The notes under the pieces are model-generated. The model did not search any database. It saw only the letters and a program-made list of their open reading frames with translations, and was not told the origin of the DNA. Shown here piece by piece: positions 47,346 through 59,689 of a stretch of 64,000 nt of DNA (position 1 is its first letter; each line of letters opens with the position of its first letter). The position numbers and the translations under genes were made by a program. This stretch comes from Brassica napus (lineage: Eukaryota; Streptophyta; Magnoliopsida; Brassicales; Brassicaceae), in contig NC_063450.1 of the NCBI RefSeq assembly GCF_020379485.1, positions 44,668,681-44,732,680 on the forward strand, read 5' to 3'.

Positions 47346-47834
47346 TCGTAGTGTAAAAACTAGAAAAAAAAAGGAAAAGGAGAAAAATATCAGATTAACA
47401 TGTGACAAGACTTCCAGCAATTATAATACGTAAGTCTCGCCCACATGTATTCTAATATCTTCTCTTTTTCCTATTTTTTTCAAATATTTATAATTTGAAT
47501 AGGATTTTGCTGAGGAATGTGATTTGAGATAGGGTGTGATTTGGGAGTTTGTGTGTGGTTTGAGAATGAGAGTTGTGGGTATATTTATAGGAAAGCAAGG
47601 CTCGTTAATTCCACGTAAGCAAAATCGTCGTTAATACCTCGTATATAAAAACACGGGCCTTTATGATTCCTCGCAATTTCCTCGTATTGAAAAACACGGG
47701 CCTTTGTAACTGCTCGCTATTTCGTCGTAACCTTACGAGGAATTTGCGCCGATATGTAATCTTATATATACCCCCGAGTGCTCACTCTTTCTTTCCTCTC
47801 TACTTCCTCTCCACTTCCTCTCCATTTCGTAGCA

Positions 47835-49696
47835 ATGGTAAACTTTCTCTATTTCCTCTCTAATTTGGTTAGTTTAGAATAGATTAGGTGGTTAGTGTAG
47901 GGAATTTAGATAGGTTCACGGATTTTATGTTATTTAGTGTTCATTAGGTGGATAATGTTGGGAAATATACTGTTGATGTTAATTTTAAAAATTTAATTTT
48001 TTTCTCAGGTTAGAAAAGGAAGACTTACTGCCCATTACAGAGAGATCTTCGGTGAGCCGGGTAGTCGTTTAGACCCGGCCTCTTCTTCAGCCTCCGGTTC
48101 TTCGGGTCAGGAGACTGTCCCCGAGACTCATTACACTCAGAGAGTCTCTGGGCCTACTTCTTCTAGTGCACCATCGGCTCCTCATGTGCCTTCCCCGATG
48201 GCTCATCCGACGATGCCTCCTCATGTGCCTCCTCCGATGGCACCTCCGATGGCCGCCGATATTCATCTCGATTTGATGGTGCCTCCGAGTGCTCCTTACT
48301 CGCAGTACACTGTAGAGGACATTCTCCGTCTGCCAGGCAGAGAAGGTTTACCAGTCATCGACCCCGACCGACTGGACGGAACTTTGTGGTATGTTGCATT
48401 AATTTTTTTTAATTCGTTTAAAATTCTTTTATAACATTAAAAAATAATTTATATTTAAAATTTGTATTTTCCAGGTGGGGGGGTTGACGGATGTATTGCA
48501 TCGGACGTAACCGACACGATCAAAGGTTACTTCTCCATGGCACATCCGAACTGGAGTAAGACGCCTCACTACGCCAGAAAGACGTGGTTCAAAATTTACG
48601 CTGTAAGTTTCTATTAATTAATTATATATACTTTAATTTTTTCATGATTTATATATATACTTTCTAAAAAACTAATTGTTAATTTATTTTTTCCAACAGC
48701 AAAAATATAATTGGGTCTTGGGGATCACTGAGAGGGTGAGGAAGAAGTTTAACGCGAAGGCGAAAGTTCATTTGTTGGACACGGTCTCCAACTGGAAGGG
48801 TGATTGGATCGTGAAGGGGTATGAGCGTGGCAAACCCGCTGAGCTCACCACGGATGTGTGGGATGGCCTCATCCGTTTTTGGCGCCTTCCTGATTCCATT
48901 AGAATCGTCCAGGCTTGCTCTAACTCCCGTAACACGGTCGATGAGCACGGAAACAGGACGATGCTTCACACTACGGGCTAAAAACCCCACGCCGGTGTCC
49001 GTTTGGAAATGGTAATTAAATATTTTATTAAATAAATTTTTAATATATATATTTTTATTCTAACTTTCTTAAATGTTTTTTAGGCCAAAGAGACGGGACA
49101 TCTTTCGTCTCTTATGAAACTTTACGAGAGGACCCACAAGAACAAGGCGGGCGTATTTGTAGATGGCAAGTCCGAGCAAATCTACAACGACGTGGTTGCT
49201 CGGGTTGAAGACCGCCAGACCCAGCTGACCCAGCAGTCTACCGACGGATTACCCGTCACCTTATCTACACTTGAAGTGGATAAGATTTACGAGGAGGTAA
49301 ATTTTCAAAAATTTTAATTTTTTATTATTCATTTATATAACTTTAAATTTTTACTAACAATATTTATTTTTTGTTTTTAAGGTTGTCCCTAAGAAAAAGG
49401 GACGGACGTTGGGGATTGGTTCCGTCAACGATGTTCCGAGAGCGACATCGTCTTATGGTCAGCGACGGGATGATGAAGTCACTGAGCTGCGTAACGAGTT
49501 AGCCGCGACAAAATCTCGTATGGGTGGAGTCGAGGGCTTCTTGGACGTTATAGCGGTCACAAATCCGGAATGGGAGTCCATGTTGAGGAACATGCGACAA
49601 CAACATCCCATTCGAGGCGAGTCATCCGACGTACATAACGAGGCGGATGTTACGAGGAGGAGTGATGAATTCTACCAGGCGATGAACGACCCTTAG
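47835..49696 (+). pseudogene. En/Spm-family Transposase_24-type protein gene, frameshifted
   Basis: Exons follow the usual structure: ATG alone at 47835-47837, then 48009-48388, 48475-48602, 48700-49011, 49084-49296 and 49382-49696. Coded segments include VRKGRLTAHYREIFGEPGSR, a Pro/Met-rich stretch, GYFSMAHPNWSKTPHYARKT, WDGLIRFWRLPDSIRIVQAC, MKLYERTHKNKAGVFVDGKS and a coiled-coil-like end with [17 protein letters not shown]. Exon 3 opens with a run of seven G that puts VDGCIASDV one base out of frame. A second shift near 48979 produces TAA after MLHTTG. The partner protein usually helps bind subterminal repeats (family knowledge). Confidence 0.85.
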
Positions 49697-49879
49697 TTTT
49701 TTTTTTCCGGTTGTTGTATTATAAATTCAAAACTTATTTATATATAAAATATTTTCGTATTGCTTTATTTTTATTTTAAATTATAATTTTATTAATAAAT
49801 TAAATAATTTTAATTATTTTTTATTTATATTTTTAAATTCTGTAAAATAATAAAAATGAAGTAAATTCGTAGCTAATGT

Positions 49880-50344
49880 ACGACCTATTTACGTGGAAAC
49901 CTTACGAGGAAATGACGAGAAATAATAAACGAGTATTTTACGAGAAAACATTTACGAGGAAATAACGAGGAAAGATAAACGAGTATTTTACGAGGAAATA
50001 CTTTCGTGGTCGTTACGTGTATTTTGCGAGGAAACACTTTCAAGGTATTTACGTTTCAAGGTATTTACGAGTAGTTTACGAGGAACTCGTTTCGAGGTAT
50101 TTACGAGGAAATATAGCGACCTCCTTACGTGGAATATTGACGTGGTCTTTACGACGAAATGATCTACTTCGTCTTTACGACGAAATATATTCCTTGCTAA
50201 GTTACGACGAATTAGCGAGGAAATATGTGTTACGACGGATGAGTAACGAGCAAACGTGCTTTCTCGCTAATTCGTCGTAAAGCCTCTTTTACGACGAACT
50301 CACGAGGAAAACCACCCTCGTTAAGATTATGTTTTCTTGTAGTG
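49880..50344. repeat. Right subterminal repeat array of the CACTA element
   Basis: Dense TTTACGAGGAAA, TTTACGACGAAA and ACGAGTATTTTACGAG words fill about 460 bp before the right terminus. Confidence 0.88.
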
Positions 50345-50387
50345 TTACGACATCGGCACGACGTCCGGACGTGGTTTCCACTAACTT

Positions 50388-51633
50388 TTTTTTTTTTGAC
50401 AAGATGTGAATTCATTTCATAGAAATGGCATTGAGATAAAAAACCTTGGATCTAAATCTGCTAGAACTAGCAAAGGCTACCTAAAGATCCCCCCAAAAAG
50501 ATAAAAAAGATCCTTAGATACATAGTTAGGCTTAATCTATAAAGACTAAGGCTAAACATGGAGATCAAAATGTCAGCAATTTGCACTCGAAGACCCAGAG
50601 GACACTTTAAAGCGGGAAACCTGCAAAAAAGATTAGAGGTCTAGGAAAAGCTCAGGAGCGGATGAGATCCCGAAAGGAATCAGAAGATGTGATAGGCGGA
50701 GGCGGTTAGGCGTCCCGGCCCCGGCTATCATTCCGTCAAGGGTCCACTCCGAACAAACCAGAAGATTGAAGAAGATGCGGCTGTTGATCCAATCTGACTA
50801 ATGGAAAAGCAAGCGGTGAAGAAACGAGACTCGTGGACTGCAGGCGGTGGTTTAAACTCCTTACACCGGCCACAACGTCGGAGAGATAGATGCTTTCCAA
50901 TCGACAAAGAGGCAGGACACACTCCTCACAACCTTCCTGCGAGCACTTGAAGAACCGGAGCAGGAGCTCCACACAAACAGAGCGATATGATTGACGATAG
51001 GAACCTCACCGTACAAAGGAGAACGAAACCGAGCATGTCCTCAAAGCTCAGAGCCTCCGGAAGACGGCGAAAGAGACATAACGGCAGAAGAGTGACGCCT
51101 AGGTTTGCTGACTTCAGATCTAAAACAGAGGTCCTCGGCGGCTGCCTCTGAGACCGCCTTTCTCATAAGGAGATGAGAAGCTCTGAACTAACCGGAAAGT
51201 AAACAAACGACAGCGGAGAAGAGCAGGACGAGCGGGAATAAGGAGGAGGCAGCGACGCTCCCAGAATGTCTCCGTCGGCTCCGAGAACCACATCTACACA
51301 GATCTGTCTTCACCTGCCGTAGAACGTACCCTGTCCGGAACCCTCCATCTTAGACCAAATAAAATACCTCGTTTTTTTCTCCAGAGGAAACACAGACACC
51401 CGTGTGTTCAATTTTAGGTCCGCCAGAGGTCAACACCGGTGGAGATACAGAGCAAAACGCATATTGGATCTACTTGGAGAAGAGAGTGGAGCGTGTGAGG
51501 CGGGAACCTGCGCAAGAAGAAACAAGGGGGTGACCGGCGGTGAGAGGACCACCGGCCACCAGACGAAAAATGAGATCTGGTTTTCTTGTGGGGAAAGAGT
51601 TTTAGAGAGAGAAAAAGAGACGTTCTATCCGTC
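50388..51633 (-). mobile_element. LINE-derived/Sadhu-like retroposon with 15-bp target duplication
   Basis: The exact word GGTTTCCACTAACTT flanks the segment (50373-50387 and 51634-51648). An oligo-T run at the left border is a poly-A tail on the minus strand. The 1.25-kb body is GC-richer than its surroundings and has no reverse transcriptase. Its minus-strand 5' part is CT-rich. This fits a non-LTR retroposon mobilised in trans. The nearest class I know is Sadhu-type, but that is only a guess. Confidence 0.75.
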
Positions 51634-51648
51634 GGTTTCCACTAACTT

Positions 51649-52209
51649 ACGGTACAGTTCATGATACTTCATGCCAAGATTTCACAATTACACACTGTAT
51701 AAAGTATAAACTAATTAATTAATCCGAAAAGATGATGAAACGAATTTTGCAGATTATTCTACTGTTTTTTTAAAGAAAGTGGGAAGGTAACAAAAATAGC
51801 ACGTGAATATCTGCATCTGTAGTTCTGCAGAGGGGTGACAATTGAAACTATAGCACCTTCAGGTAGGTAATTTATATATAATTATTATCTTAATTAAAGT
51901 TGTGTGTACTCATTACAACACATGAATATCATATGAAACTTTGATATTACAGTGGTACGAAAACAGAAAACGCGTCAGACCACATTTATACCATAGAGGG
52001 ACTGATACATAGACGTTGCTATTACTCTCTTTACCGTTACTGCCGTTCAATTTCTTTGATGGGTTTTTTCTCAAAAAGAAAAAGAAAAATTTTATATTTA
52101 GTACCACTTTTCATTTTTACCACCACTAAATTGATATTTTCAAAAATACATTCTTCATTAATTGACAAAATAATTTTATATCATTGTTATATATATAATA
52201 AATCATTAT
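51649..52209. repeat. Diverged duplicate segment, copy 1 (partner at 59690-60115)
   Basis: Shared landmarks with copy 2, in order: AACTAATTAATTAAT, AACAAAAATAGCACGTG, CACCTNCAGGTAGGT, CATTACAACA, ATATCANNNAATGGAACTTTG-like ACTTTGATATTACA, ATTTATNCCATAG and TTTACCGTTA. Both are in the same orientation. No coding content was recognised; they may be duplicated promoter or leader DNA of a lost or off-window gene pair. Confidence 0.7.
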
Positions 52210-53304
52210 TGTGGGAACCGAAATTCGCACTGTCGATTTCCGTTTAAATAAGTAAACTAGGATATCTGCTAATACCACACTTTAAGCAATCAGAACACAA
52301 TAATGACAACGATAAAATATAAGAAATCGAAAAGAGAGCAAAGTATATCTTATTCCGAATTCGCGTTTGAACGTTACAACAAGGTAAGAGCCTGGGCTAC
52401 GAGGGCTGTCGACGAGATTCCTAGTTCTAAAACCCTAAGACGGCAATAACCTAATTGAGTCGCAGCTCGAATAACAAAAACGGAAATATGCCTAAATCGC
52501 TCTAAGTGCTAAGTTTTCTCTCAAAAGTCCTCCTCCATGCCTCTCGCATAGAACTCCTTATATACTGGCTCCAAGGTCGGTTTACGCTTTTCCCCTTTTG
52601 CCCTTAAGCCGTCATAGCATAAAAATGGAGATATTCCATTTTTTCCGATATTCGTAATTATCTTCAAAATTTCGTATTTATCCGCGGAAACTTGACATTT
52701 ATCTTTCCTTGCGAACCAAGCGTAAACCGTCACGCGGCTTACGGGTCGTTGGTTAAGAAATCGTAAGTTGGGCTTCGAGTCGTGTCTTAGGTCCCTTTGG
52801 GCCGTTTTCCGACTCGAAGCGTTTATTACGGCTTCTTTCGATAAAGAACGAACTTTCCGCGGTTTTCACGGTAAAGTTTGATCGATAACTTAGAATGGCT
52901 GGTGGATCGTGAAATGGGTTCGCTATGGTCTTCGGGAGATAGCATCGAAAGGTAGACGAGGATGCATGGACTAATGGCGTATCGATGTTTCGGAAGAGCT
53001 CGGTCGCTACGTAGCGACAGAGCCTTGGCTCGAGCTCGGTCGCTACGTAGCGACCGAGCGGAACGTGTGTTCTGTTGCTGCGTAGCGACCCTTTTCGAGC
53101 TCTTGTTCGATGACTCGCGTTTCTTCCGCAAAGCTTTTTGTAAAGAGGAATCTATTACGAAAAAGTATTTGTCGCAGAAGGTTTCTACATTTTTCTTCTT
53201 CGGGGATTTGGACGTTAACTTCGTCGTAACCGTTTTCGACCCCAACACCGATTTTTACGGACTTTCAGACATTGATTCCGTCGTGACCGATTTTGGCCCC
53301 AACA
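52210..53304 (-). mobile_element. Solo LTR, 1095 bp, TSD ATTAT
   Basis: The segment runs TGTGGGAACCGAAATTCGC ... TTTTGGCCCCAACA. On the minus strand it starts TGTTGGGGCC and ends GGTTCCCACA, i.e. TG...CA. ATTAT lies immediately on both sides (52205-52209 and 53305-53309). A minus-strand TATATAAG near 52560 could be the LTR promoter. There is no second LTR or internal region, so it is the product of LTR-LTR recombination. It carries three palindromes GTCGCTACGTAGCGAC-like at 53003, 53039 and 53074. Confidence 0.92.
53003..53089. repeat. Palindromic 16-mer repeated three times inside the LTR
   Basis: GTCGCTACGTAGCGAC at 53003-53018 and 53039-53054, with variant GTTGCTGCGTAGCGAC at 53074-53089. 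The spacing is 35-36 bp. Each is a near-perfect palindrome; the second extends to CTCGG...CCGAG. Confidence 0.9.
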
Positions 53305-53788
53305 ATTATTTAAATAAATTAAAAAAAAAATAATTTTTCAAATTCAAATTTTTTTATAATTTTTTTTTTGAATTTGAAAAAGTATAATTCGAAAACATTA
53401 TATTTTTGAAAATCGAATTATGTTTGAAATTATTTTTTATATTTTTTAAATATTTATTTATATATTTATTAGAATCCTAAATTTCACATTTCAAAAACCT
53501 TACCCAACTCTTCGGCTCTAAATTCTAAGTCTAGATTAGTTAAACATAGGAGTATAAGTGTATTTTACCTTTTATTAAAAGTGAGGGTAACCAGGAAAAA
53601 TGGTTAGTGAAAACATGAAAACTATTACTATGAATGTGGTATTTGTAACAATTTTTCAAAAAAAATTCTCTGATGGGTTTTCAAAATCAGACGTTATACT
53701 AATTAATGCCTTCAGATTAGCATCCGTGATTCTCTGAAGTCTGAACGAATTTTTTGGTGTGATTTTAACTTGACGGAATTCATGATTT

Positions 53789-54800
53789 ATGGTATGGGGC
53801 GGGACAAGCGGATTGGTTAGTGCGGTGCGGTTTATGTGCGGTTGGTGTTAGAAAAATGCATAGTACGGGACAAGTGCGGTTCGTTTAAAAGAAGCAGTTT
53901 AAAACAAAATGTGAATGGTAACATGTGTAATAAATAGTGTAACTGCGGGATACATGATATATTTATATTTTATAAACTAAAAAATCAGTAATACTAATAT
54001 AATTTTAATATATTAGTTTATATATCTGAAATATGAATACGTTATTTCTAAGTTTTTATAGCCAATATTTTATTGTATTTTAAAAATTATAATTTGATTC
54101 GCACTTTACATTCAAGGTCTATATAACTGAGCACCACTAATTATATATACATGCTTTCTCATGTTTTTGTTAGCACAAAAACTGCCAAAATTGTATTAGT
54201 TATCACTTAAACAAAATTAAATAATTTATGATATTTTTATAGCTCAAAAATAAAATTAAGAATTTAGTTGATAAATAAATTTTTTATCATAGTTAAAATT
54301 TTTACCCAAATAATTTTCATTAAAACTTTAGTTTATGTATATCGGGTGTGATTGGTAGTGGTTGTAGGTGCTGTCCATAGTCTCATTTATTTCTACATCA
54401 CTAAATTCAGATCAATAAAGCTTTAATAAAAATTTCAAATCACAGCTCTTAAAATAACCTACAGCTGTACAAGTGTTCTGTAAAACCAGAATCCAGAGCA
54501 ATTTTTTTGAATCTTTCATAAAATTTTACATCAATAAAATCTAAAAGCACAACAAAAATTCTACAGATTTTTTTTTACAACAAAAGTTTTAATTACCAAT
54601 CGGACCCAGTGTATAGACAAAATATTAGTTGATGTATTTTTATAAATATTTTTACTAACTAAAAACAATAAATTTTGTACCTACAGTAATATGTCTAACT
54701 AATAACTACACTTGACAAAAAAAAAACACTAGTAACCACATCAAATTGGGTGTTTTCATACGAAGGTGCGGTCCACGCTTAAGTCTGTCCCGCATTCCAT
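53789..54800. mobile_element. Possible hAT-like element with GCGGGAC ends
   Basis: The left part ATGGTATGGGGCGGGACA and the right part (reverse complement ATGGAATGCGGGACA) form an imperfect inverted pair, each followed by GTGCGGT-type words. No target duplication or transposase was found. A smaller MITE is nested inside. Confidence 0.4.
54344..54607. mobile_element. MITE-like element, 264 bp
   Basis: The ends are GGGTGTGATTGGTA and, inverted, GGGTCCGATTGGTA (12 of 14 matching). There is no coding capacity. The target duplication could not be assigned. Confidence 0.55.
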
Positions 54801-54814
54801 ATTTTATTTTCTTA

Positions 54815-57800
54815 TCATACAATAATAAAAGGGGAATACCCTGAGTAGTTAGAGTGTCCACGTCGACAGTAATAATCAACCAATAGGAGAAGAGCTTTTC
54901 GCCACGTCAGATGCTCACTTATGTCATTTGGGCTTCGCGTTCACAGGCCCTAAATCGTTCGGAGTAAACAGCCCGTGAAGCCCACCTCGCGTGAAGTTCT
55001 CTTTCCATTTCCGCGAGGAACTAACCCTAATTTTGCTTAATCAATCCTCGATCCCCTTTCTCTTCCTCTTCTTCGTTTCGTCGATCTCCTTTCTCTTCGT
55101 CTTCTTAGTTTCCTACGTTTCACGGATCTTTCATCGCAAACAATCAATTCTCTCCCCACTCCTCTAGACTTTTAATCTCATTAATGGATGATTTATCGCT
55201 TTCTTCCTCTGAGATTCTATATACATCTCTTAATCGATGTTTTATTTGCATCAAAAAAATTTCTAGCCTTTCAACCGCTCATTGCGATGAAGTTATCCGG
55301 TGTTTCCGACACAGTGAAAACGAACGGCGAAGCGGTGATCCCCTCCAGTTCGGTCAACCCCGTCGCCCAACCCGGTGTATCTTCCGGCGATGTCAATCCG
55401 ATCCCCTCCGGTCTGGTCAAACCCGTCGCTCAAACCGATGTCTCTTCCGGCGATGCCATTGCGATGAAGTCAAAAGACGTAACGGCAGAAGCGAAGAATT
55501 CGATCAAACCAAACGGCAAAACTGGTGCCTCCTCCGGTCTCAAACTCGGTGTTAGAGGCAGAGCCTCTGTCTCATCCGTCGATAAAGGCAAAGCTATCGT
55601 CTCCGAGAACGTGGGAAAGGTTATTACCTTCAAAGACATCACTTTCGGGCCCCATGAAGACGAGGTGCGGTTCCGGTTGATCCACTTTTGGGAGGCTTGG
55701 AATGTTCAGACGAAGGTGCTTATCGGCATCGAAATGCTTCTCATCGACGAAGAGGTATAAAACGATATCTTTTTACGAGATTAGTTTATGATATTGTTTG
55801 ATTGCAATGCTATGTTAATATATAGTTTGATGAGATTAGATAATTAATATTAAGATTATTTTATGACCAGAATTGATTGATTAGATTATATAATTATTTG
55901 TTGTTAGTACCGTCGTGAGGATTATATGAGTTGTTTGTTTCGGGTTAAATATATAGTCTTGCTTTTGATTTCACTAAAGATATCTATCCTTGCTAGCTTT
56001 TTTAATTGATGTTCTTTTATCGACAGGAGAGTGTTATCCAGGGCTTCATCCCCTATGGAAGGATTGACACATATTTGCGTCACATGAAAACTGGTGCTAC
56101 ATACCGACTCAACAAGTTTTTCGGATCAAAGAGCAAGACTATCTACCGGGTAGCTGAGTCAAGTGTCACTATTTGCTTCTCAAGTAACTATGTCCTCTCT
56201 GGACTCGAGGACAGTTCGATCAGCTTTCCTGTAGATCGGTTCCGGATTCATGGACACAAAGAATTTGAAGCTGGCTCCGACTTGAGAGGTGATCTTTATG
56301 GTAAGTTCTCACCTCATTACACTCTCCACTGTTTGCATTAGTATTAGATTAATATAAACTTAGATAGTATGATATCATCTGATTATAGATTTTATTTGTT
56401 CTGTGGTGTTTGCGTATGATTATGTTTTCATATAGACTCATAGATTTAGGCTTTGTTTCCGGGTTGGTAAGATAAAAATATTGAGTTTTATTATCTTCTC
56501 TTGCAGATTATATTGGCCACATCAAACTTGTGAATGGGAAGGTCCCCGGTGACGGTCTTCTGCTTGATGAGTCAGAGATAGCAAAATCTCGCCGAGTTGA
56601 GCTTCACGTTCAAACACATGAGTAAGTTATTCTATATCTTCCTTCAAATTCACATATGGTTTTATTTACCACATGAGTTTGTGTTGTTACAGCGATCCTG
56701 TGCTGAAGCTGTACCTCTGGGACAAGGTTGCGTTTGAGTTCTGTGAAAAGTTTAAAGCATCTGGTGGCACTGCACGCGTTATCTTGGTCACCACCTTAAA
56801 CCCGAAATGGTTTGGAGGTTTGTATTGCTAACTTCCATTCCTGTTTTAAGATGTCAACTATGGTTGGGTCATATCTGATATTATTTTATGTTATAGGCGT
56901 CCTATCTATATCTTCTATGGCGTCTTCACGGGTATTTCTGGATGGTGATGTCGAAGAAACGCTGTTGTACCTCAGCTGGTAATGTTTAAGTTTCATATGT
57001 TGGAATGCAACTTATATTACTCCGCCATTGAACGTCTGGTTTACATTCTTTCTAGGTTGGACTCGAACCTAGATGTTGCCAGCAGAGTTAACACAGAGGT
57101 GGTCACTAAGCCTGAGTTAGCGACACTGGGAGACCTCTTCTCTTATATGAATCAGGCATCCGCTAAGGTATTATATTCTCAATATCTGATACATCCAATA
57201 AGATAATCTAAGTTTCTCATTGAATTTTCAAACATTTATCAGGTTGCTTGGTTTGAGTGCACAGCAACAATTTATGATGTCGTGAACGGTTCTGGATGGT
57301 ATTATATAGGCTGCGGTGTGTGCCATACTAAGGCAACAAAAGGTCCTACAACGCTTATGTGTAAGAAATGTGGGAAGAGTGAGATCGTCGGTGTGCCGCA
57401 GTAAGTGGTTTATATATAGCTATACAAATTATTTGACTGCAATGTTATTAATGTCTCTCTGTTACAGGTATCTATCGAAGCTCTCTGTATATGACCATAG
57501 CGATCAAGCCGTTTTTGTTGTCCTTGGTGATGCTGGTGAGGAATTGACTGGAAAGAAAGCTGCTGAGTTGGTGGAGCGATATTACGAGGTATATATGAAG
57601 CCTGTATGCTTACGTGATTTAAGAACATACTCTTACACATACATGCATTCTGATAATGTTTAAATGTGTTGTAGGCCAATGATAGTGTGGGAGAGGATCA
57701 CATAGTTCCAGTGCCTCAAGCCATGATTGATACCATCGGACAGATCCGGAAGTTCATTGTGAAGGTATCAACCCACAACCTGACTGCCAAGACCCAAACT

Positions 57801-59618
57801 TTAACTGTGACAAAAGTGCTCCCACTTGAAGCCCCAGAACCCGAAGGCAACGTAGGAGTGAACGTTGGTAAGGAAGGTGATAGTGAGAGTGAGGATCATG
57901 CAGATAAGTTGGTGAAAAGGGGTGCTGATGGGATTGAGTCGGAAGGTGTGAAGCGTGTCAAATGTGGCTAATGAAGTTGTCTTTACTGGAATTGTTTTGT
58001 TTAATGCTAAGCTTGGTTTTTTTTTTCTGGATTTGTGTTTGCAGTTTTAACAAACTTTGCTATGATCTCTTTTGCTAATAATATCTATTATTAATCTCTT
58101 TTCATGTTTTAAAGTTTGGCTAAACAAAAATGCCTATCTATATATCTATATATGAGAAATCATTATACTTGCTTGAAGGCTGAATGAGTGTGTAGGCTAT
58201 ATAAAAATTTGTTCATAGTTGCCAAAGCATAGAGATGTGGTTATGGTCGGTTGATGGGTCAAGATTTATGAATATGATTTGAATTTGTCGCAAATTATAA
58301 ATGGTTTATAATTTAAATGGTGTCATAACTATGAACCGTCTTTAGATTTTTCGAACTGGATTTGTATTATGTAAATAAAAGTTCAATATTTTTGTTCTTA
58401 TTTTTGAAAATAAATTAATGTAAACAATGTCTTTTATTGTTAATCAATGTAACTAAATTTGCTCCGAAAACCCATTTGCTCAAGAAATATCGACTAACAG
58501 CTCATCCTTATATCTTTCAGATCAATTGAATGATAGATATATTCCCAATTAAAGAAAATATACCGGAAATACATTCTACAGAAATTTAGGGTTCAAACTT
58601 ATAGTGACCTGGTACGTTTAGCCGCTAACAACATTGTGGGCTACAACTTTGGTTTAGTTTATTTTAAATTTACACACTAAAAACAATAAATAAACGTATA
58701 TAGTGAATTAGAAAAATATTTAATTAATAAATTAGATATAAAATTCTCCAATAGTTTTATTACTGACTTTTTGGACAAAAATCCTTTCACTTTTTTTTTG
58801 AAATAGTATAGAAAATACAAAGTCAAGTGATACTTGATAAAAAAAAAAATTTAAGATACTTATGAATAAAATTATGAAGCAGACTCCTGAAGAAGATAAT
58901 CGAATTAATAATCACTGGTAATATGAACCAAAATAAATGTGAAAATAAATAATAGAAACTGTTTTTTTCCCAAAAAAATTTTATAGAATCTGTTATGTTA
59001 TACATTTCTACTTATTAATCATAATTTTTTAAAAATTTATAAACACTTAAAGTCTAGCATTAAACAAATGTTGATGACAACTTTGAGGATTTTCTAGCAC
59101 ATTTTTAGTATTGTTCTACAATGGGCAGCAGTCATCAAAACATCATTGTAAGTGGCATCAACTTATATAGATTCTAAATACCATAAAGAATTTTCAATAC
59201 CATAATTTAGAACTCAATTAAATCAAAAATGCAAGCATTACAAACAAAAAATATAAATAGGTGAATATCTACTATGTTAGAAAAATGATGTGGCATGTTT
59301 TCAGAATTTGCTCATGTTTACTTCTGATTAATAATTTGTGTTCATGATAACCCCATATATAAGGTCAAACATATCAGGATCATAACCTTTTTTGGGATCG
59401 TAACTTAGGTTTAACTTTTTTTTATTCATTTCACATTTTCTTATATCTTTTCATATGTATTTTTAGATTGTAAAAATGATAATTTTTCAGTTTTACTCAT
59501 TTATAATTCAATATTTGGTTTATATTTTAATAACAAGGGATGTAATTGTGCATTATATATATTAAATACATTGATATTTTTTTCTAACCCCGGGCGTAGC
59601 CCGGACAAAATCTCTAGT
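54815..59618 (+). mobile_element. Helitron, 4.8 kb, carrying an intact RPA1-like gene
   Basis: The 5' border is A|TCATACAATAATAAAAGGGG. The 3' end has a perfect 6-bp-stem hairpin CCGGGCGTAGCCCGG (59590-59604), ACAAAATCT, then CTAGT followed by T (ending 59618). Both borders fit A^T insertion. The cargo is one multi-exon RPA1-like gene. No RepHel helicase was seen, so the element depends on a partner. The 57972-59589 interval is AT-rich with no gene. Confidence 0.82.
55287..57971 (+). CDS. RPA1-like single-strand DNA-binding protein carried by a Helitron
   Basis: Nine exons: 55287-55754, 56027-56300, 56507-56621, 56693-56817, 56897-56978, 57056-57167, 57243-57400, 57468-57588 and 57675-57971. 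All junctions are in phase with GT/AG borders, giving 583 residues without a stop. A Ser/Pro-rich head is followed by OB-fold segments (ITFGPHEDEVRFRLIHFWEA; RLNKFFGSKSKTIYRVAESS; VLKLYLWDKVAFEFCEKF). Next is a Rep_fac-A_C-like fold with a C-x2-C, C-x2-C zinc ribbon (CGVC ... CKKC, about residues 416-435). The tail is acidic then basic. RPA1 proteins bind single-stranded DNA in replication and repair; Helitron copies may assist rolling-circle transposition (hypothesis). The start is uncertain: in-frame ATGs lie upstream at 55188. Confidence 0.85.
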
Positions 59619-59689
59619 TTATTTAATTTTAACAAAATTGGAAGCAGAGAAGATTATATATGTTGAATGGCGACACATTCTTCGTCCCG

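Larger units (their letters stand above)
42391..50344 (+). mobile_element. Complete CACTA (En/Spm) transposon, 7954 bp, TSD TTA
   Basis: The left end is CACTACAAGAAAACACATG and the right end TTATGTTTTCTTGTAGTG, giving terminal repeats beginning CACTACAAGAAAA. The triplet TTA flanks both sides (42388-42390 and 50345-50347). Subterminal regions are dense in ACGAGGAAA/TTTCCTCGT and CGTCGTAA/TTACGACG words, the presumed transposase binding sites. Two genes are inside: a TNP2-type transposase and an En/Spm Transposase_24-type partner, both broken. The ends look mobilisable if a source element supplies protein. Confidence 0.95.
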
